Source: Enoplolaimus lenunculus
Lineage: Eukaryota > Nematoda > Enoplea > Enoplida > Thoracostomopsidae
Assembly (NCBI GenBank): GCA_030248215.1
Contig: JASANG010002902.1
Coordinates: forward strand, 124,001 to 188,000
DNA: 64,000 nucleotides
Direction of reading: 5' to 3'
In this document: piece by piece, positions 45,087 to 57,580 of the stretch
Numbering within the stretch: position 1 is the stretch's first letter
Layout: the number at the start of each line of letters is the position of its first letter
Program-made: the position numbers and the translations under genes
The notes under the pieces: generated by a model
The model's database searches: none
What the model was told of the DNA's origin: nothing
What the model saw: the letters and a program-made list of their open reading frames with translations, nothing else

Positions 45087-45569
45087 AGTTGTAGCACAGC
45101 GTTGCGTTCTTTCGAGATATGAGCGCACGCTGCTGCGATGCGTCAAGTGTGCCGCACGTGCCGACCGAAGTGAGAGTGCGTGCACGAAAGCGTTGTTTTC
45201 TAGATATCCAAGTGCAAAGTTAATGGCCACGCCGGAAATCGAACCTCGGCCCTCTTGCGCTCGAGCTAAGCATGCAACCACTACACCACGCGGTCATTGC
45301 AACAACTTCTTATACCGGTATATCTTGCACAGGCATGGCAACATTTGCTTTACACACACTTACGTGCACATATACCGACAGTGAATACAGAACGAGTGAA
45401 CGCACAAGTGTGAAACGAGTGCGATAGCACAAGTTCTGCACGAATGCGCTGCATGAGTTCTTGAGTCTCGTACACAGCATGACAGCGATGTGAGAGCGCA
45501 CCGCACGCTTGAAGCAAGCTTAGCAGAGCGCGTTTGTATATTGAAAGAACAATAAACCGTGCTACAACT
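45087..45569. mobile_element. Element with short inverted ends around a tRNA-like sequence
   Basis: AGTTGTAGCAC at the left and GTGCTACAACT at the right are exact inverted copies. The interior is richer in G+C than the flanks and contains the tRNA-like sequence at 45225-45295. Only one copy is seen, so the boundaries are tentative. Confidence 0.45.
45225..45295 (-). tRNA. tRNA-like sequence, probably a pseudogene or tRNA-derived repeat
   Basis: Read on the minus strand, 71 nt: acceptor GACCGCG pairs with CGTGGCC with one mismatch and one wobble; A box GTGGTGTAGTGG; B box GGTTCGATTTC. The loop with a U at position 33 reads CGA at the anticodon, but the anticodon stem has two mismatches and the T stem two mismatches plus a G-T. 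No long variable arm, which a serine tRNA would need. The internal Pol III promoter looks usable; a functional tRNA is unlikely. Confidence 0.5.
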
Positions 45570-46648
45570 GACTTGTACCGCGGTCCCAGAACGACCCATC
45601 TTTGGTTTCTTAAATAAACTGACTAACTAGCATGCCCTTGCCGCAGAGGGTACGGGGTTGCTCAAATGTTCTAGAAAATTTTCGTCACATCTCGAAAAAT
45701 TGAACATCCACTTGTAAGACCAGAGAACTTCTGACACGAAAAAAACTGTGGAGCCTGAAAAACTTTGCACGTGGTGTGTTTTTATAAAGAATAAACCTGG
45801 TGTGGGTTATATTTTAATGTTATGTTAAATTTGTTTGTTATTTTCATTTGATAACAGCCATGACGTGTGGTGTGACTGTTATTGCACTGAGTAAACGTTT
45901 TCAATGCTTCTATGGAGCGGTGACCTGCATGTGTGTGCCATACCAGATATAATTTTGTTGAACCTAATGCGGCATTAAAATTTGAGTGGTTCTACTCCCA
46001 TCATGGATTCTTAACACCCGACGCATACACAATCAAGTTGGGCCGACTTCTCCGGCATCCTTTTTAAATATTTAAATGTTTTTTCGCATTCGCTTTACCC
46101 AAAGGTATCAGCTAGGATTTCATATAGGAAACGTAGACTTGTTAGCCTTTGGAGTTCAGATCGCTATTTTAAATTTAGCAGAAGTATTTTTTAGACCGTT
46201 TTTTCTAAAATGCCGATAAAATATCGTTCAATGAGCACACTTGTATACGAATGACATATATTTGACTTTGGCTGTTAGCTTTTTTGCAATATTTTTTGCC
46301 AGACAAGATGTGATCGCTTCGTACACCTCGCTAAACAGTCGGAAAATAAATTTTAAGATATAAAAGATAACTTTGCTTTTTGTTTCATGCCGACAGTTAA
46401 ATCAGACGTATTAATATTTAGACTTTTGAGTCAACATTCAATTCCCAAGCGAATTTTGGACTCGTGGTTCACATAATTACACTTTTAGTTTTTGTATGCG
46501 TAGCGTAAATTAAAAATTTATTTACAAAACTTACGCCAAGCAATGGTTTATCTGGTTCGAGTTCGCTTTGGGCTGGGTCGTTTGACCTATAAGTCATCCA
46601 GTGGTGTGCATTTTAAAGTATTGTTTGTAAACTTTTTATGAAAATTCC

Positions 46649-47011
46649 GGTCAATGTAAAGCCAAGCAAAAATTAGTCTAAAGCTTAACCCTTTGTCACA
46701 TGAATATTTTCTATTTCCCCTGAGACTTACTTTTATGCTAGGATTCGAACTCCAGCGACTGGAGTGGGAGACGTACACCATCACCACTCAGCTATAGAAG
46801 CTTAACGCTCGAGCCTGAGGGTGCTCTCACGTCTTGTGGTGATTTAGTACTATGTATACGTGTTGCAATTGTTAAACACGGTGCGATATATACTATTTAA
46901 CGTTTATACATTGCGCTGAGTTGCCTACAGGCAACTCAATGTGAGAAGGGGTTAAGCTTACTCTTCTTTAGTCAAACAAAAAACGTTTCACCCCTGATCT
47001 TTACATAGGCC
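46649..47011 (-). mobile_element. TTAGGC-family MITE, subfamily T1, split by a piggyBac-like insertion
   Basis: Ends GGTCAATGTAAAG and CTGATCTTTACATAGGCC; flanks AAAATTCC and CAAATTCC (8-bp duplication, one change). The TTAGGC core is absent. The sequence GTCTAAAGC[TTAA]GCTTACTC is interrupted at TTAA by the next element. Confidence 0.85.
46685..46955 (-). mobile_element. piggyBac-like MITE with tRNA-like core, nested
   Basis: TTAA on both sides (46685-46688, 46952-46955), ends CCCTTTGTCACAT and ATGTGAGAAGGGG. Opposite orientation to the 11.9-kb copy and same length (271 bp with both TTAA). Minus-strand A box at 46784-46794 and B box at 46741-46752. Confidence 0.9.
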
Positions 47012-47764
47012 CAAATTCCACACACCGGTAAACCAAAGTAAGGGCCACCAGAGCCATAACCTCCGACCAGAGGTCAAAACCAAAATGTACTAAGATTCAG
47101 TCCTAAACTTACGTCATACGTACACGATTCGCTCGTTAGCTTTTACTTCACTTGTGTTGATTCCCCATCAAGATCTTGTGGATCTGCCACTGTGGACATT
47201 TTATAGGGTTTTAAACTAATTTCACTGAAATTATCATGACATTATCGTTGCCAATTTAAAAATAATGAAAATTTCTGGAAAACAATAGTCAAACGAACGC
47301 CTGTCGCAATCAAATATTTAAGTAAATTGCAAATAAATCTGAGTTAGTCAGCTGTTGATGTTAGCCACGACGAACCTAAATGACTTGCTCCAAATATTCA
47401 CAGTATTCAGTTTCTTCTGAGCTAAAAATATTCACAGTATTCATCTTCAACATACCTATACATAGTTTAAGTAGCTGTAATCTATTTTAGTTGGTATAAT
47501 ACTAAATTGCATCTGTTTATTTTGTCACGCTATTACCGCTGAATACTGAGGTTGAATTTCAAGTATAAACCAATCCCCGGATGTCCCGACCTGTGTTACA
47601 TTTTAAATTAAACTCTGTATAAAAGAATTTAATATTTTTTTAAAATTGTTAAACTTTAAGCTTCAATGTCGGTGGTACAACTTTTGTTTAGATTTTTCCG
47701 TTTTCACTACTTGCTTATTTTTGTTAATTCTATGCCTCTACTATCAAATGGTGATGTTGAAAAT

Positions 47765-47998
47765 GGCCAACGTATAGAACAGGGCCGTAACAGTAGTATA
47801 ATTATAAGCATGTTCCTAAGCCGAAGCCTAACCTTAAGCATAAGCCTAAGCATAAGCCTAAGCCTAAGCCTAAGCCTAAGCCTAAGCCTGAGCCTAAGCC
47901 TAAGCTTAAGCCTAAGCAAAAAAAGTTAGACTAAAGCTTAAACTGACTCTATTACAGCCCCGCCGGAAAACGATCCGGCCCTGTTCTATAAATGGGCC
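47765..47998 (-). mobile_element. TTAGGC-core MITE, subfamily T2
   Basis: Flanks TTGAAAAT and TTGAACAT (8-bp duplication, one change). Ends GGCCAACGTATAGAACAGG and CTGTTCTATAAATGGGCC. Long CCTAAG core with CATAAG variants. Confidence 0.85.
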
Positions 47999-48251
47999 TT
48001 GAACATTATAGGATAGTGGTCGATCCGCAAAACAATGGGAAAACGTTCTTCCAGCTACACGTTTGAGCTAAAAACTGTGCCCTTATCATTTGGAAATGGC
48101 AGACGCTAAATGTTGACATTTTGAGCTGTGTTGGCTCGGATACGAGTCAAATTTCAGCGACACATAAAAAACAACAACTGTTACCTGTTTCCCGAAGTTA
48201 TATTTATGAGGTTCGAACAGCGTGAAAACACGACTGACACGAGACTGCGTA

Positions 48252-48674
48252 TACTGTATTGACCCGAATAAGAGGGGGTAATAAGAGGGGGTCCCCATTT
48301 TGAGTCCCAATCAATAGGAGTCCGCATCCCTAAAAAGAGACCGTGAGCGAATATAGTCCCTAAACCCTAATTACAGTCCATAAATGTCAATTATGCCTAA
48401 TTGTAGCGCATAAATCACTCCAGGACCAAATAATTTTAGTTTGAAACTTTAAAGCTTACTTAAATTTTGAAAGTACATTCCTAAGTATAACCTTGCATTA
48501 TAGCTCAAGTTTTTGATCCAAAGTAAAACCGTTTAATTCAACGGATAGTTGCAATAAGGGTACCACAGGGCTGGTGCAAAATAAATAACAGTCCGTAACC
48601 GAATAACAAGGGGGGTACCCTCTGGAGAGGCCAAATAAATATCAGTCCCCCCTTTTATTCGGGTCACTACAGTA
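48252..48674. mobile_element. Family F TIR element, complete
   Basis: Inverted ends TACTGTATTGACCCGAATAA and TTATTCGGGTCACTACAGTA; about 420 bp, co-linear with 28633-29060. Non-coding. Confidence 0.8.
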
Positions 48675-48682
48675 CATCAACT

Positions 48683-48863
48683 TATAAATAGGCGCGAAAC
48701 AGTACATTATAAGCATATTTCTAAGCCTAAAAGCCTAAACCTAATCTTAAGAATGAGCATATTTCTAAGCCTACGCCTATGCCTAAACCAAGCAAAAAAT
48801 AGTCTAAAGCTTAAACTTACTCTATTTTAGTCCCACAGAAAAACGTTCCGCCCCAAACTATTA
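48683..48863 (-). mobile_element. TTAGGC-core MITE, subfamily T1, degraded
   Basis: CAGTACATTATAAGCATATT, CCTAAG runs and AAAACGTTCCGCCCC remain; both outer ends are eroded. It lies directly after the family F element. Confidence 0.65.
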
Positions 48864-49139
48864 CAACGTTTGCAAAGCCCGCTTGGTAATCGGTATTTGA
48901 ATTCCTGATTAAGACTTCAAAAATTATGCTTACTCACTATTCATGCGAAAATATACAATTTCACTTGTCAAACTGTTCCAAAATTTTACTTCCGAGTCTG
49001 ATGTTCTACTTTACGTTTATTTGTCAAAATTTCTCCTCCAAAAACATCAAACATAGCACAAACGTGACTTGCATTAGATATTAGCAATTGGCACGTTTAA
49101 AGAACCGGTAACTACTGGGGCTCAAACCTTGGTCCACAC

Positions 49140-49325
49140 GGCCCATGTAAAGATCAGGGGCGGAACGTTTTTCTGCGGGGACTAATCTTAAGCTTTAAAC
49201 TAATTTTTTGTTTGGCTTAGGCTTAGTGTTAGTAATAAGCTCATTCTTACGCGTAGGCTTAGGCTTAGGCTTAGGTCTAGGAATATGCTTATAATACTGT
49301 TCCGCCTCTGTTCTTTACAATGGCC
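49140..49325 (+). mobile_element. TTAGGC-core MITE, subfamily T1
   Basis: Flanks GTCCACAC and GTCCAGAC (8-bp duplication, one change). Ends GGCCCATGTAAAGATCAGGG and TGTTCTTTACAATGGCC. Confidence 0.9.
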
Positions 49326-50378
49326 GTCCAGACGAGCATAAGCAGCGACAAATTCTTGGAATTTCTTACATTTTCACTCGTTTAATAGTGAAACAATGTT
49401 TGCAAGCGAAAAGAACGAAAAAACCAATACTCAGTTTTAGTACCAAATCCAAAATAGCATGCGGATATTTCACAAATGCTTACATGCAACGCAAAGGCTT
49501 TTCCAGAGAGCCCCAAGTATTCGAGAAGGGCTAAGCGCACCTGTTACCTGCTGGCTGTGCACTGAGTTCATTGAAACTCGTTGAAGCAGTAAAATAAAAA
49601 AAACAGGCAATTAGCAATGAGCTTATGGTAGCAACACACCGGTTTCTAACTTTCAAACCGAAATGATTTTCGCCTGTTTTCAAGCTAACTTTATCGCTCC
49701 CAATTGAGAGTAAACTACTGAATGCTCTGATGTTAAACAATTCAACGAAAGCTTTACCCGAGACAACGGACGATTTAGTTTGAAATGGAATACTAAAAAG
49801 TTAAAAGTACCGTTGATCTCACAGTAGTTAGCTTCAGTTGTGGGAATCCACAAATTTCTCACGAGGACGGTCACACGGTGTAAGTACGGTACTAAATTAA
49901 AAAATTCTCACGCTACAAGCGGTACATACTTTGAAGTAGTAAATTTTAGCATAAAAGTTTGGTTTTGTTTCTTGGTGGTGGAGCCATCGCCGGGGTGACG
50001 TCGTTTCCCTTGCGTCCGCTTTTGGTTCAATCAGCTGCGAATAGAGCGAAAGCTTTATGACCCAAGGCATTTTGTTTTAGCTGTGAAATGTGCCAAAAAA
50101 CTATTCAGTTTCTTTGTTGTTGACTTATACCATGACAGTGCTGAGTTTAAGTAGCAATAGTCACGCAGTAGTGTGTTTTAGTTGTTTTTTTATTGTATTG
50201 TTATGTGTGTTTGCAAACTGCAAATGAGTGTTTGAGCAAAACTTGCATCTCAAGAATGCCGGTTCAAGCTTAAAAATTGTGTGTCCTTTTTGTTTCCGTG
50301 GGAAAATTTCTAAAGTCTCACACCAGGATGCCAGCTAGCAAATATTCCTATTTACAAAGTGGCAGATCCAGGATGCAC

Positions 50379-50556
50379 ACCAAATTCAATGCTACCGTGG
50401 TTGGCTCAGAGTTTATTCTAGTGTCCCATTTGGAAAGTGTCCACATCCAGGATGCAGCTATAGCAAAACATCTCTTGCTCGCATCCTGGATCTGCACGCT
50501 TTGCAAATGGGACACCAGAATAACTGTGAGCCAGTCAGGGTAGCATAGAATTTGGT
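50379..50556. repeat. Fold-back element
   Basis: ACCAAATTCAATGCTACC at the left pairs with GGGTAGCATAGAATTTGGT at the right, then GGCTCA/TGAGCC, TAGTGTCCCATTTG/CAAATGGGACACCAG and ATCCAGGATGC/GCATCCTGGAT step inward. Arms of about 70 bp with small mismatches. A further copy of the CAGATCCAGGATGC stem piece lies just outside at 50363-50376. Confidence 0.8.
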
Positions 50557-51677
50557 ATTCAAATGTTGATGTTTTAAACGGAAGCCAAAGTTGCTATGAC
50601 CAATGAGAACTTCCAAGCTGTTTTCTTTCCCAGCTTGTTTATAATTCTCATTCGGTCTGTGTGACCTCTACAAACTTATACTTAAATTATAGCTTAACTA
50701 AACTTGAATATGAGCTTAAGTAATATTTAAATGGCTGAACGGATTAAAACTAGAAATTTAAGTTTAAGGTGTGAACTGACTTTTTGGAGGTTTACCACGA
50801 GTTTAAGCTAAACTTATTTTTTGCGTTTAAGGTATAAGTGCTGCTCGTAACCTATGTAATTTTTAGAATTTATTAAGTTTAGATTAAACTAAAAATATGT
50901 CATATTTCAAATTAGCTTAAGTGTAACCTTACCAGTTAGTTCAGGTAATCTACAAAGTTAGTTTAATACTGCTAGATTAGCTTAAGCCTAAAATCGAGTT
51001 AAGTGCTTATGAGACCGCTATGTGAAGTTTTAAGGATATTCAATTCTTTACACTCCGCGTTTGCCTGCATACGAAACATTTTCCAAAACTTTTATTCGTT
51101 AAACCTTTACTTCTTGTACGCAAATATTAACTGAAATTGTAAATTTTGCAACTCTGATGCACAGAATAGCGTTGTTTATTTTTAAATTAAACTTCTACCA
51201 CAAACTGCAATTAATTAGCTTCCCATATTAATATCAGGCGATAAAACTTGCATCCAAAACTTTTAAGCTATGAATATTTGCTGTTATGGCTATTTAAAAT
51301 ACAGTTGATTAAGAAAATAGCTGCAATCTGGTACAGGATTGCAATATTGGTTTGTTAGCTTTGCTCTGTAGTTACAAAATATAATTACAATTTTAATTTA
51401 TTCAGTTCAATTAACTTGAATCTTTTATTATTTCGAATCAAACGAAGGTACGACGAAATATGGTTCTTTAAATTAATACCATGGTAACATTCGCCAATTG
51501 TTAGATACACGTTAATTTAGCAGGTGTAAATTTATTTGAAATTTAATAACACAACTTTTTAAAATACCGAACAACGAAGATTAATAATTAAGCTAAAGCG
51601 TTGTTGACCAATTTTGACGCAAAATTTTACAATTTTTGACGCTGTTTGCATTGCAAAAGTTTTTTTACAATATTTAT

Positions 51678-51868
51678 AGCCCATGTTACTTTAAGGGGCG
51701 TCCAGGTTTCTGATGGGTCAATAAAAGAGTAGGTTCAGATGCTAAAGTACACGTTTTTGCTTAGGCTTAGGCTTAGGCTTAGCAACACATTCTTGCAACA
51801 CTTAGGCTTAGGCTTAGGCTTATGAATACGCTTAATCTACTGTTACGCCCATTAAAGTAACATTAGCC
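51678..51868 (+). mobile_element. TTAGGC-core MITE, subfamily T3
   Basis: Perfect 8-bp duplication ATATTTAT (51670-51677, 51869-51876). Ends AGCCCATGTTACTTTAAGGG and AAAGTAACATTAGCC. Confidence 0.9.
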
Positions 51869-53179
51869 ATATTTATTGTCAACATTTTTGCCAAAGGTCA
51901 TAAATTTTTTTAGATTTTAGGAAAACGTAACCATTTTTTGATTGAACTTTGTTCACTTTTTTAATACGGCCAGCAAGTCGAAGCTCCAACATTTTCAAAA
52001 TAACTTTGTCACCAAATTTGCAGTGAGTTTTTGTGTATCCAAACGAAAATTCGGCTAACTCGGTAAATTTAGTAATATTTTTTCGAATTCGAAATGTTAA
52101 ATCGATAATTTGAACAAGACGGACTTTTTTTGGTTTAAAATTGACCTGGTTCATCGTTTCTCAGTTTCACGGCATTTGATGACAAATAAAATAATAGACA
52201 GCTATCAAATAGTCAATATCTGTTTCTTATGTCCCTTCCGTTCGGACTCTGTAATTTACATAGCATTACCTTTACTCTACAAGCAATCCTGAAACGGTCC
52301 TAAAATCACCCTCTGGATCCGGTAGAATTTTTGCGAGCGGTTTGCGCAAATTCGGTTATCAAAAGTTATTCATCTTTTCTTGTAAAACTTGCCTTTTGCA
52401 GTGAGTTCGTTGCAACTTTGTGCAAATTTTGCAAACTTTATCTAAGTAATTGCTAAAATTAAACAAGTTTTTGAGTGGAGTGTAGTTTTTGGTAACACCT
52501 TGCAAAGTATTGTTAGCATTCGCAAATACAATCATCATTTTCATTAACGTCTAATTTTAATCAACCTTCAGCTCCGGATCCGCTTTTGGCAAAATTTGTG
52601 GGTTCCGGTAATATTCTCGTTTGATTGCGCTGTTTCATATTGGCATTTTTAATAATATTTAGCAAATACACAAAAACGTCCCAGTAAATTAATGAATACG
52701 CGTTAAAAAATACTCTAGATTCCACTTAGTTTTAAGCCAAAACCAAAAATATATCAAGATAACAAATTCTAATATTTTATACATGTCAATCAGTCACTGA
52801 ACTCGAATGCATGTCGTTTAACATTACTCCAAAGACACTTGGGTTTATTTGGTTCAACAAATTTGAAACCCTACCCAAATCCGGCACAGTTCAACTCAAC
52901 TTTCCTGTTGGAGCAAAATAATTTTAGCTCGAGTTTGAGTTCGAACTGGAGTCAATGGCTCGTGGATTACAGGTCAAAATTTCAGGGAATTTTCGATGTA
53001 CCACGATTGATGATGGATCATACAATTAACGCAGTTTAAGACCAGACATATAACAGTGAACTTTGTGGATGAGAACGAGCTAACTTGAATGATACCAATT
53101 TTATGAATGGATCTTCTATGCGGGCAACAGTTTAAATTTTGAAATTTATGTTGCATCGAAATTTTGCAAGCTTCAGCAA

Positions 53180-53441
53180 GGATTGTGCTATATTTGACGT
53201 CCGGCGCCGTTTCGTTGCCGTACGGCGGCAGGACGGCCGTCACCCTTAAAACGCCGTGTGACACCGTCCGTCATCATACGTTATCGTACGTGAGTTATTT
53301 GCGTACAATACCGCACGGTGTCGGACGGCGCCGTAAGGGTGTTGGAGAGCGCCGTACGGCCGACGAACGGCGCTAACGGACCGTGCGGATGACGGCCGGT
53401 GCCGGACGACGCCGTACGTCAACAAAAGTATAGCGCAACCC
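53180..53441. mobile_element. Harbinger-like MITE
   Basis: Ends AGGATTGTGCTATATTTGAC and AAAAGTATAGCGCAACCC; interior of CCGTACGG, CGGCGCCG and ACGTTATCGTACGT motifs. Target duplication unclear. Confidence 0.7.
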
Positions 53442-54208
53442 AAAATGAATGACTACTTAACTTGTCAAAAGCCATTAAAAACGTTATTGCATTTATCTGT
53501 CTTGCAATAATATGAAACAAAGGCGCTGACTACTAAATCACTTGACTTCAATTCAGTAGCTGAAACGAATTTTAAATGGAATCTGGAGTCATGGCACGTC
53601 GGTTACATACGACGTTCCAATACCAGCACTCAGGGAACGGGGCTAATATTGTTCCAGATGGACGAGCAAACTTTTTTCTTAGGCAGGATGCGTTCCCCGA
53701 CCACTGTCTGACTACGACCTTGGTCCTACAGGGTATTGTATCCAGGCATTTTCGGATTATTTGTATACATTTAGGCTTAGGATTAAGGTTTATAGGTTTA
53801 AAAAGGTATGCAGCGTTCTTTTGGACAATTTGATGGCAAAAAATTGACCGGTTTTGTTAGTCGCAACCAATTGCGCACAATAATATTTAACCAAATAACG
53901 CATGCTTTTATAAGCTGAGTACTCAACTTCGGTGTCATACCATGGTTTTATTCTCTGTGTGTGACATCTTGTTTAATTAGATTTAACAGTTGACTCAAAC
54001 CCGTGATGGCTACAGAAGGTTTTTTGCATATTGCAAAACCTATTTTTTGCATTGTTGCTCTACTGTTTCCATTATTTAAATTGCAACTCGCAAGCCTGGC
54101 GTGATTTAGGCAATACGTTTTTTGGCTGGTTATTACTGATAATTTTATGCTTTCACAGAAATCTAATCGTTTTAGTAAACGGTTCCATTCGAAAGTATAA
54201 TGATAATT

Positions 54209-54404
54209 GGTCTATGTTACTTTTAGGGCTGTCTCAGTTTCTGGTGGGTCTGTACAACGCTAGGCGTACATTGTAGACTACATTTTTTGCTTAGGCTTAG
54301 GCTTAGGTTTAGGCCTGAGAATACGTTCTTGTAACGCTTAGGCTTAGGCTTAGGCTTAGAAATACGCTTAATCTACTGTTACGGCCCTAAAACAAACATT
54401 GGTC
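54209..54404 (+). mobile_element. TTAGGC-core MITE, subfamily T3
   Basis: Perfect 8-bp duplication TGATAATT (54201-54208, 54405-54412). Ends GGTCTATGTTACTTTTAGGG and AAACAAACATTGGTC. Confidence 0.9.
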
Positions 54405-54659
54405 TGATAATTTATCCCAACTTTAGCCGTCATATAATTAATGAATTTGTATTATTTTGGGTTTGGCCAAAAAAGTTTTGATACGAAAAAAGCTTTTAGG
54501 TTCGCAAAACCTGTTATTTAAGTAAAACTGTTGGGCAGTGACCATCTATAAAGAGTTACTGACAATAAAATCGTATAACTGAACGTTCCATACATGTACA
54601 GCAACTGATCTAATCGCAATATTTATAGTAATATAAATCATATAAATAAAACAAAAGCA

Positions 54660-54831
54660 ATAATAATATTATATTTTTAAAATAATAATAATAATAATAA
54701 TAATAAAAATAATAATTACAATACATAATAATAATTATAATGAAATAATTAAGAATTATAATAAAATTTACTATATAATAATAATAGTAATAAAAATATA
54801 AATAAAACGAATAATAATAATAATAATAATG

Positions 54832-54873
<42 letters not shown>

Positions 54874-54885
54874 GCAATATTAATA
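54660..54885. repeat. AAT/ATA microsatellite
   Basis: Two imperfect blocks of AAT units, the second with about 20 nearly uninterrupted units. Confidence 0.95.
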
Positions 54886-55412
54886 CTGGTGAACTACATC
54901 GGCGGCGCCGGAATAAAGGGTTGAGTGGTGCAAATTCGCACCAATCGAGAAAGTTTTATATAAACCGCTGCAGCTTCAAAATTTTTAAATTTTTTATTCT
55001 ATTACATAATATATTAAAAAATCACAGAGCAACCCAAATGGGGAATAATCCATAGTATTTGGCGCAGTAAAAAGGTCTTTTTAGACAAACTAATCAGGGC
55101 CCCGTTAAATATGAACACAATGAAATAGGACATGAACCTACAAATCATAAATATATTACAGTTCTAATTAAGCCTATTGGCCAATCATCAACATTTAGTA
55201 TCCAAACTGTTTACTGTGTCAAAGGTTAACGTTGCAATTTAGTAGCTGATTGATTAGCAATTACTCTGATATCGCAAAAGTATATTTTGACATACTGAAA
55301 TTGGTCAGCTACATTTATTTGCTTGTTGTACTCAAATTGACCCGGAGTCAGAAGCGGGTAACTGAGACTTAAACGTTTTTGAAACTGTTTGTCAGTATTG
55401 TAGAAACGTTTG

Positions 55413-55567
55413 ACCCATGTAAACATCAGGGGCGGAACGTTTTTCTGTGGGACTGTAATAGAGCAAGCTTTAAGCTTTGGACTAATTTTTTTGCTTGGCT
55501 TAGCCTTAGGTTTAGGTTTAAGCTTAGGAATATGCTCATTGTTACGCTTAGGCTTAGGATTAGGCTA
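55413..55567 (+). mobile_element. TTAGGC-core MITE, subfamily T1, right-truncated
   Basis: ACCCATGTAAACATCAGGGG, the AATAGAGCAAGC block and a TTAGGC core with AATATGCTCATTGTTACGC spacer; the right end is missing. Confidence 0.7.
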
Positions 55568-55882
55568 AAATAGTTTAAACATGGCTTGTATTTCATCTGA
55601 AATCTAAGTATGCTTTTGTTAAAGTTTTAGCCAACCTCTCCCCCCGCAAGTTGAGCTGGCTACAAGCAAGATTGTGACGACGACTGAAATGAGTTTCTAA
55701 ATTTCGGTTTAAAAGTTTATTTGCTTTTGAAAAATAATATGAATTTAAATTTGTCATCAATACGAGTTGAACTCAACTGGAAAGCTGAGTGCTTGCTGCC
55801 TTTCTTACACTGCATAAATTTAAAATATTATGTTTGTTGAAATAAAACACAAAATTACTAGGGATGTCGAGAAACTATCTTA

Positions 55883-56155
55883 TGCCCTATTCACACCTGC
55901 AACTTTTTGTTGCGAGAACTTGCAGCTGCAACTTGCACTTGCATGTGTTGTTCAAAATACCGTTCGAAAAACGAGCAGATGCAAATAATTCATTAAAAAT
56001 CATTGACAGAAATTTAGTTCATATGTGTGAACAACCATGCAAGTTCGCTGAATTTATTGCAGCCGCTTTCTCATTCGCTGATGTAAAAATACAAGTTCTG
56101 CGTACAATTTGCAGCTCCAAACTCTCGCAACAAAAACATGCACGTGTGAATAGAT
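55883..56155. mobile_element. Family K repeat
   Basis: Inverted ends CCCTATTCACACCTGCAAC and CATGCACGTGTGAATAG; AACTTTTTGTTGCGAG pairs with CTCTCGCAACAAAAA. Best copy of this family. Confidence 0.6.
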
Positions 56156-56517
56156 CTATATTGATCAAATATTGATTTTTAGAATTAAAAATGTAGACAC
56201 AAAATTAAAATTACAAATATATTTCAACTTTGCTTCGTTTACCAAATAGACTTGAAACAGTGTTTAGTAGATAGAACGCTTAATAGAATATTTTGAGTCT
56301 TAAGCTTAAAGATTACAGATCTAATTTTGTAATCAGCGTCATCACTGGTCTTTATGCTAATTTGAAATGCTTAAATTTTCATGGTTTGTTGTTTACAGCT
56401 TATTTCATGTTTATACCCAAAATCAGCTTAACACCAACTAATCCTTGATGTTAGTTTCAAATTTGAGTTTAGCATCATTATAAGCGTTTTATGTTAAGTA
56501 CTTTGGTTTGAAATTAT

Positions 56518-56688
56518 GGCAGATGTAAAGAACAGGGGCGGTGAACAGTATTATAAGCGTAAAACGAGCTTATTCGTAAGCCTAAGCCTAAGACTATAGC
56601 CTAAGCCAAGCAAAAAAATAGTCTAAAGCTTAGCTTACTTTTTTTCTAGTCCCACAAAAATGCGCTGCCCCTGTTCTTTACATGAGCC
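56518..56688 (-). mobile_element. TTAGGC-core MITE, subfamily T1
   Basis: Perfect 8-bp duplication GAAATTAT (56510-56517, 56689-56696). Ends GGCAGATGTAAAGAACAGGG and CTGTTCTTTACATGAGCC. Confidence 0.9.
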
Positions 56689-57350
56689 GAAATTATTTGC
56701 AAACGTCTCAATATGCTCTTGAAGCGTTTTGAAATTATTTTGTTTTGAACCAGCTTAAAACGCAACATTTTGTCTTTTATCCTGTAAACGAATAATTTTT
56801 CATCGACAGGCGTCAAAAATTTAAATATCACCCAGAGCTACAGATACTGTAAGCAAACGAAGCCGAGGTTGGTCAATAATCTTCTTTTGTGCAATTGTTC
56901 GAAATGAAATAAAAATTACGAAATTCATCCAAAATCTTAAAAAAATCAATGCATCCGTCCATTTTTTTAAACAATTTTAGCAGGTCCCGTGAACATTTGC
57001 ACGACGACTCGATGTTATTGGTAGAAAACTAAAACGTCTTTGAAACTTTTATACTTCAATATATATACGTTTTCAGGTTCCGTTATTTCGATCGCTATCC
57101 GTTTTCGTTATTTTTACTATCCGTTTACACCATGCCAAGACTACAACCAATTCGTTGGCTTTTTTGTTTATTCAGAGCGCTATGTTTTATGCGCGTTTTG
57201 CTAAAATTACGAGTGTTTCTGTAATATGGATTTAAATTGTAATTAACAATTTCTTAAATTCTCTTAACTACAAAATTAACTGGCAACCTTTATTTTAAGA
57301 AATGTTCCGCTATTTTTCGCTCCGAGTGCTGATCATGTGCGAAAACGTTG

Positions 57351-57580
57351 GGCCAACGTAAAGATCAGGGGCGGGATGTTTTCGAACTGCAATAGAGTAA
57401 GCTTAAGCTTTAGACTATTTTTTGCTTGGCTTAAGGTTATGCTTAGGCTTAGGAATATGCTCATTCTTACGCTTAGGCTTAGGCTTAGGAATATGCTCAT
57501 TCTTACGCTTGGTTAAGGCTTAGGCTTAGGCTTACGAATATGCTTATAATACTGTACCGCCCCTGTTCTTTACATTGGCC
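57351..57580 (+). mobile_element. TTAGGC-core MITE, subfamily T1, reference copy
   Basis: Flanks AAACGTTG and AAAAGTTG (8-bp duplication, one change). Ends GGCCAACGTAAAGATCAGGG and CTGTTCTTTACATTGGCC. The core has three TTAGGC blocks separated by two AATATGCTCATTCTTACGC spacers. Confidence 0.9.

Noticed and set aside
51879-52154. Lys-rich 91-codon minus-strand open frame
   Set aside because: AT-rich composition alone gives Lys-rich frames; no splice context, homologue or domain was recognised.
57351-57580. CRISPR-like pattern of repeats and spacers in TTAGGC cores
   Set aside because: The spacers are themselves repeated between copies, the repeat is a hexamer, and the context is an animal genome.
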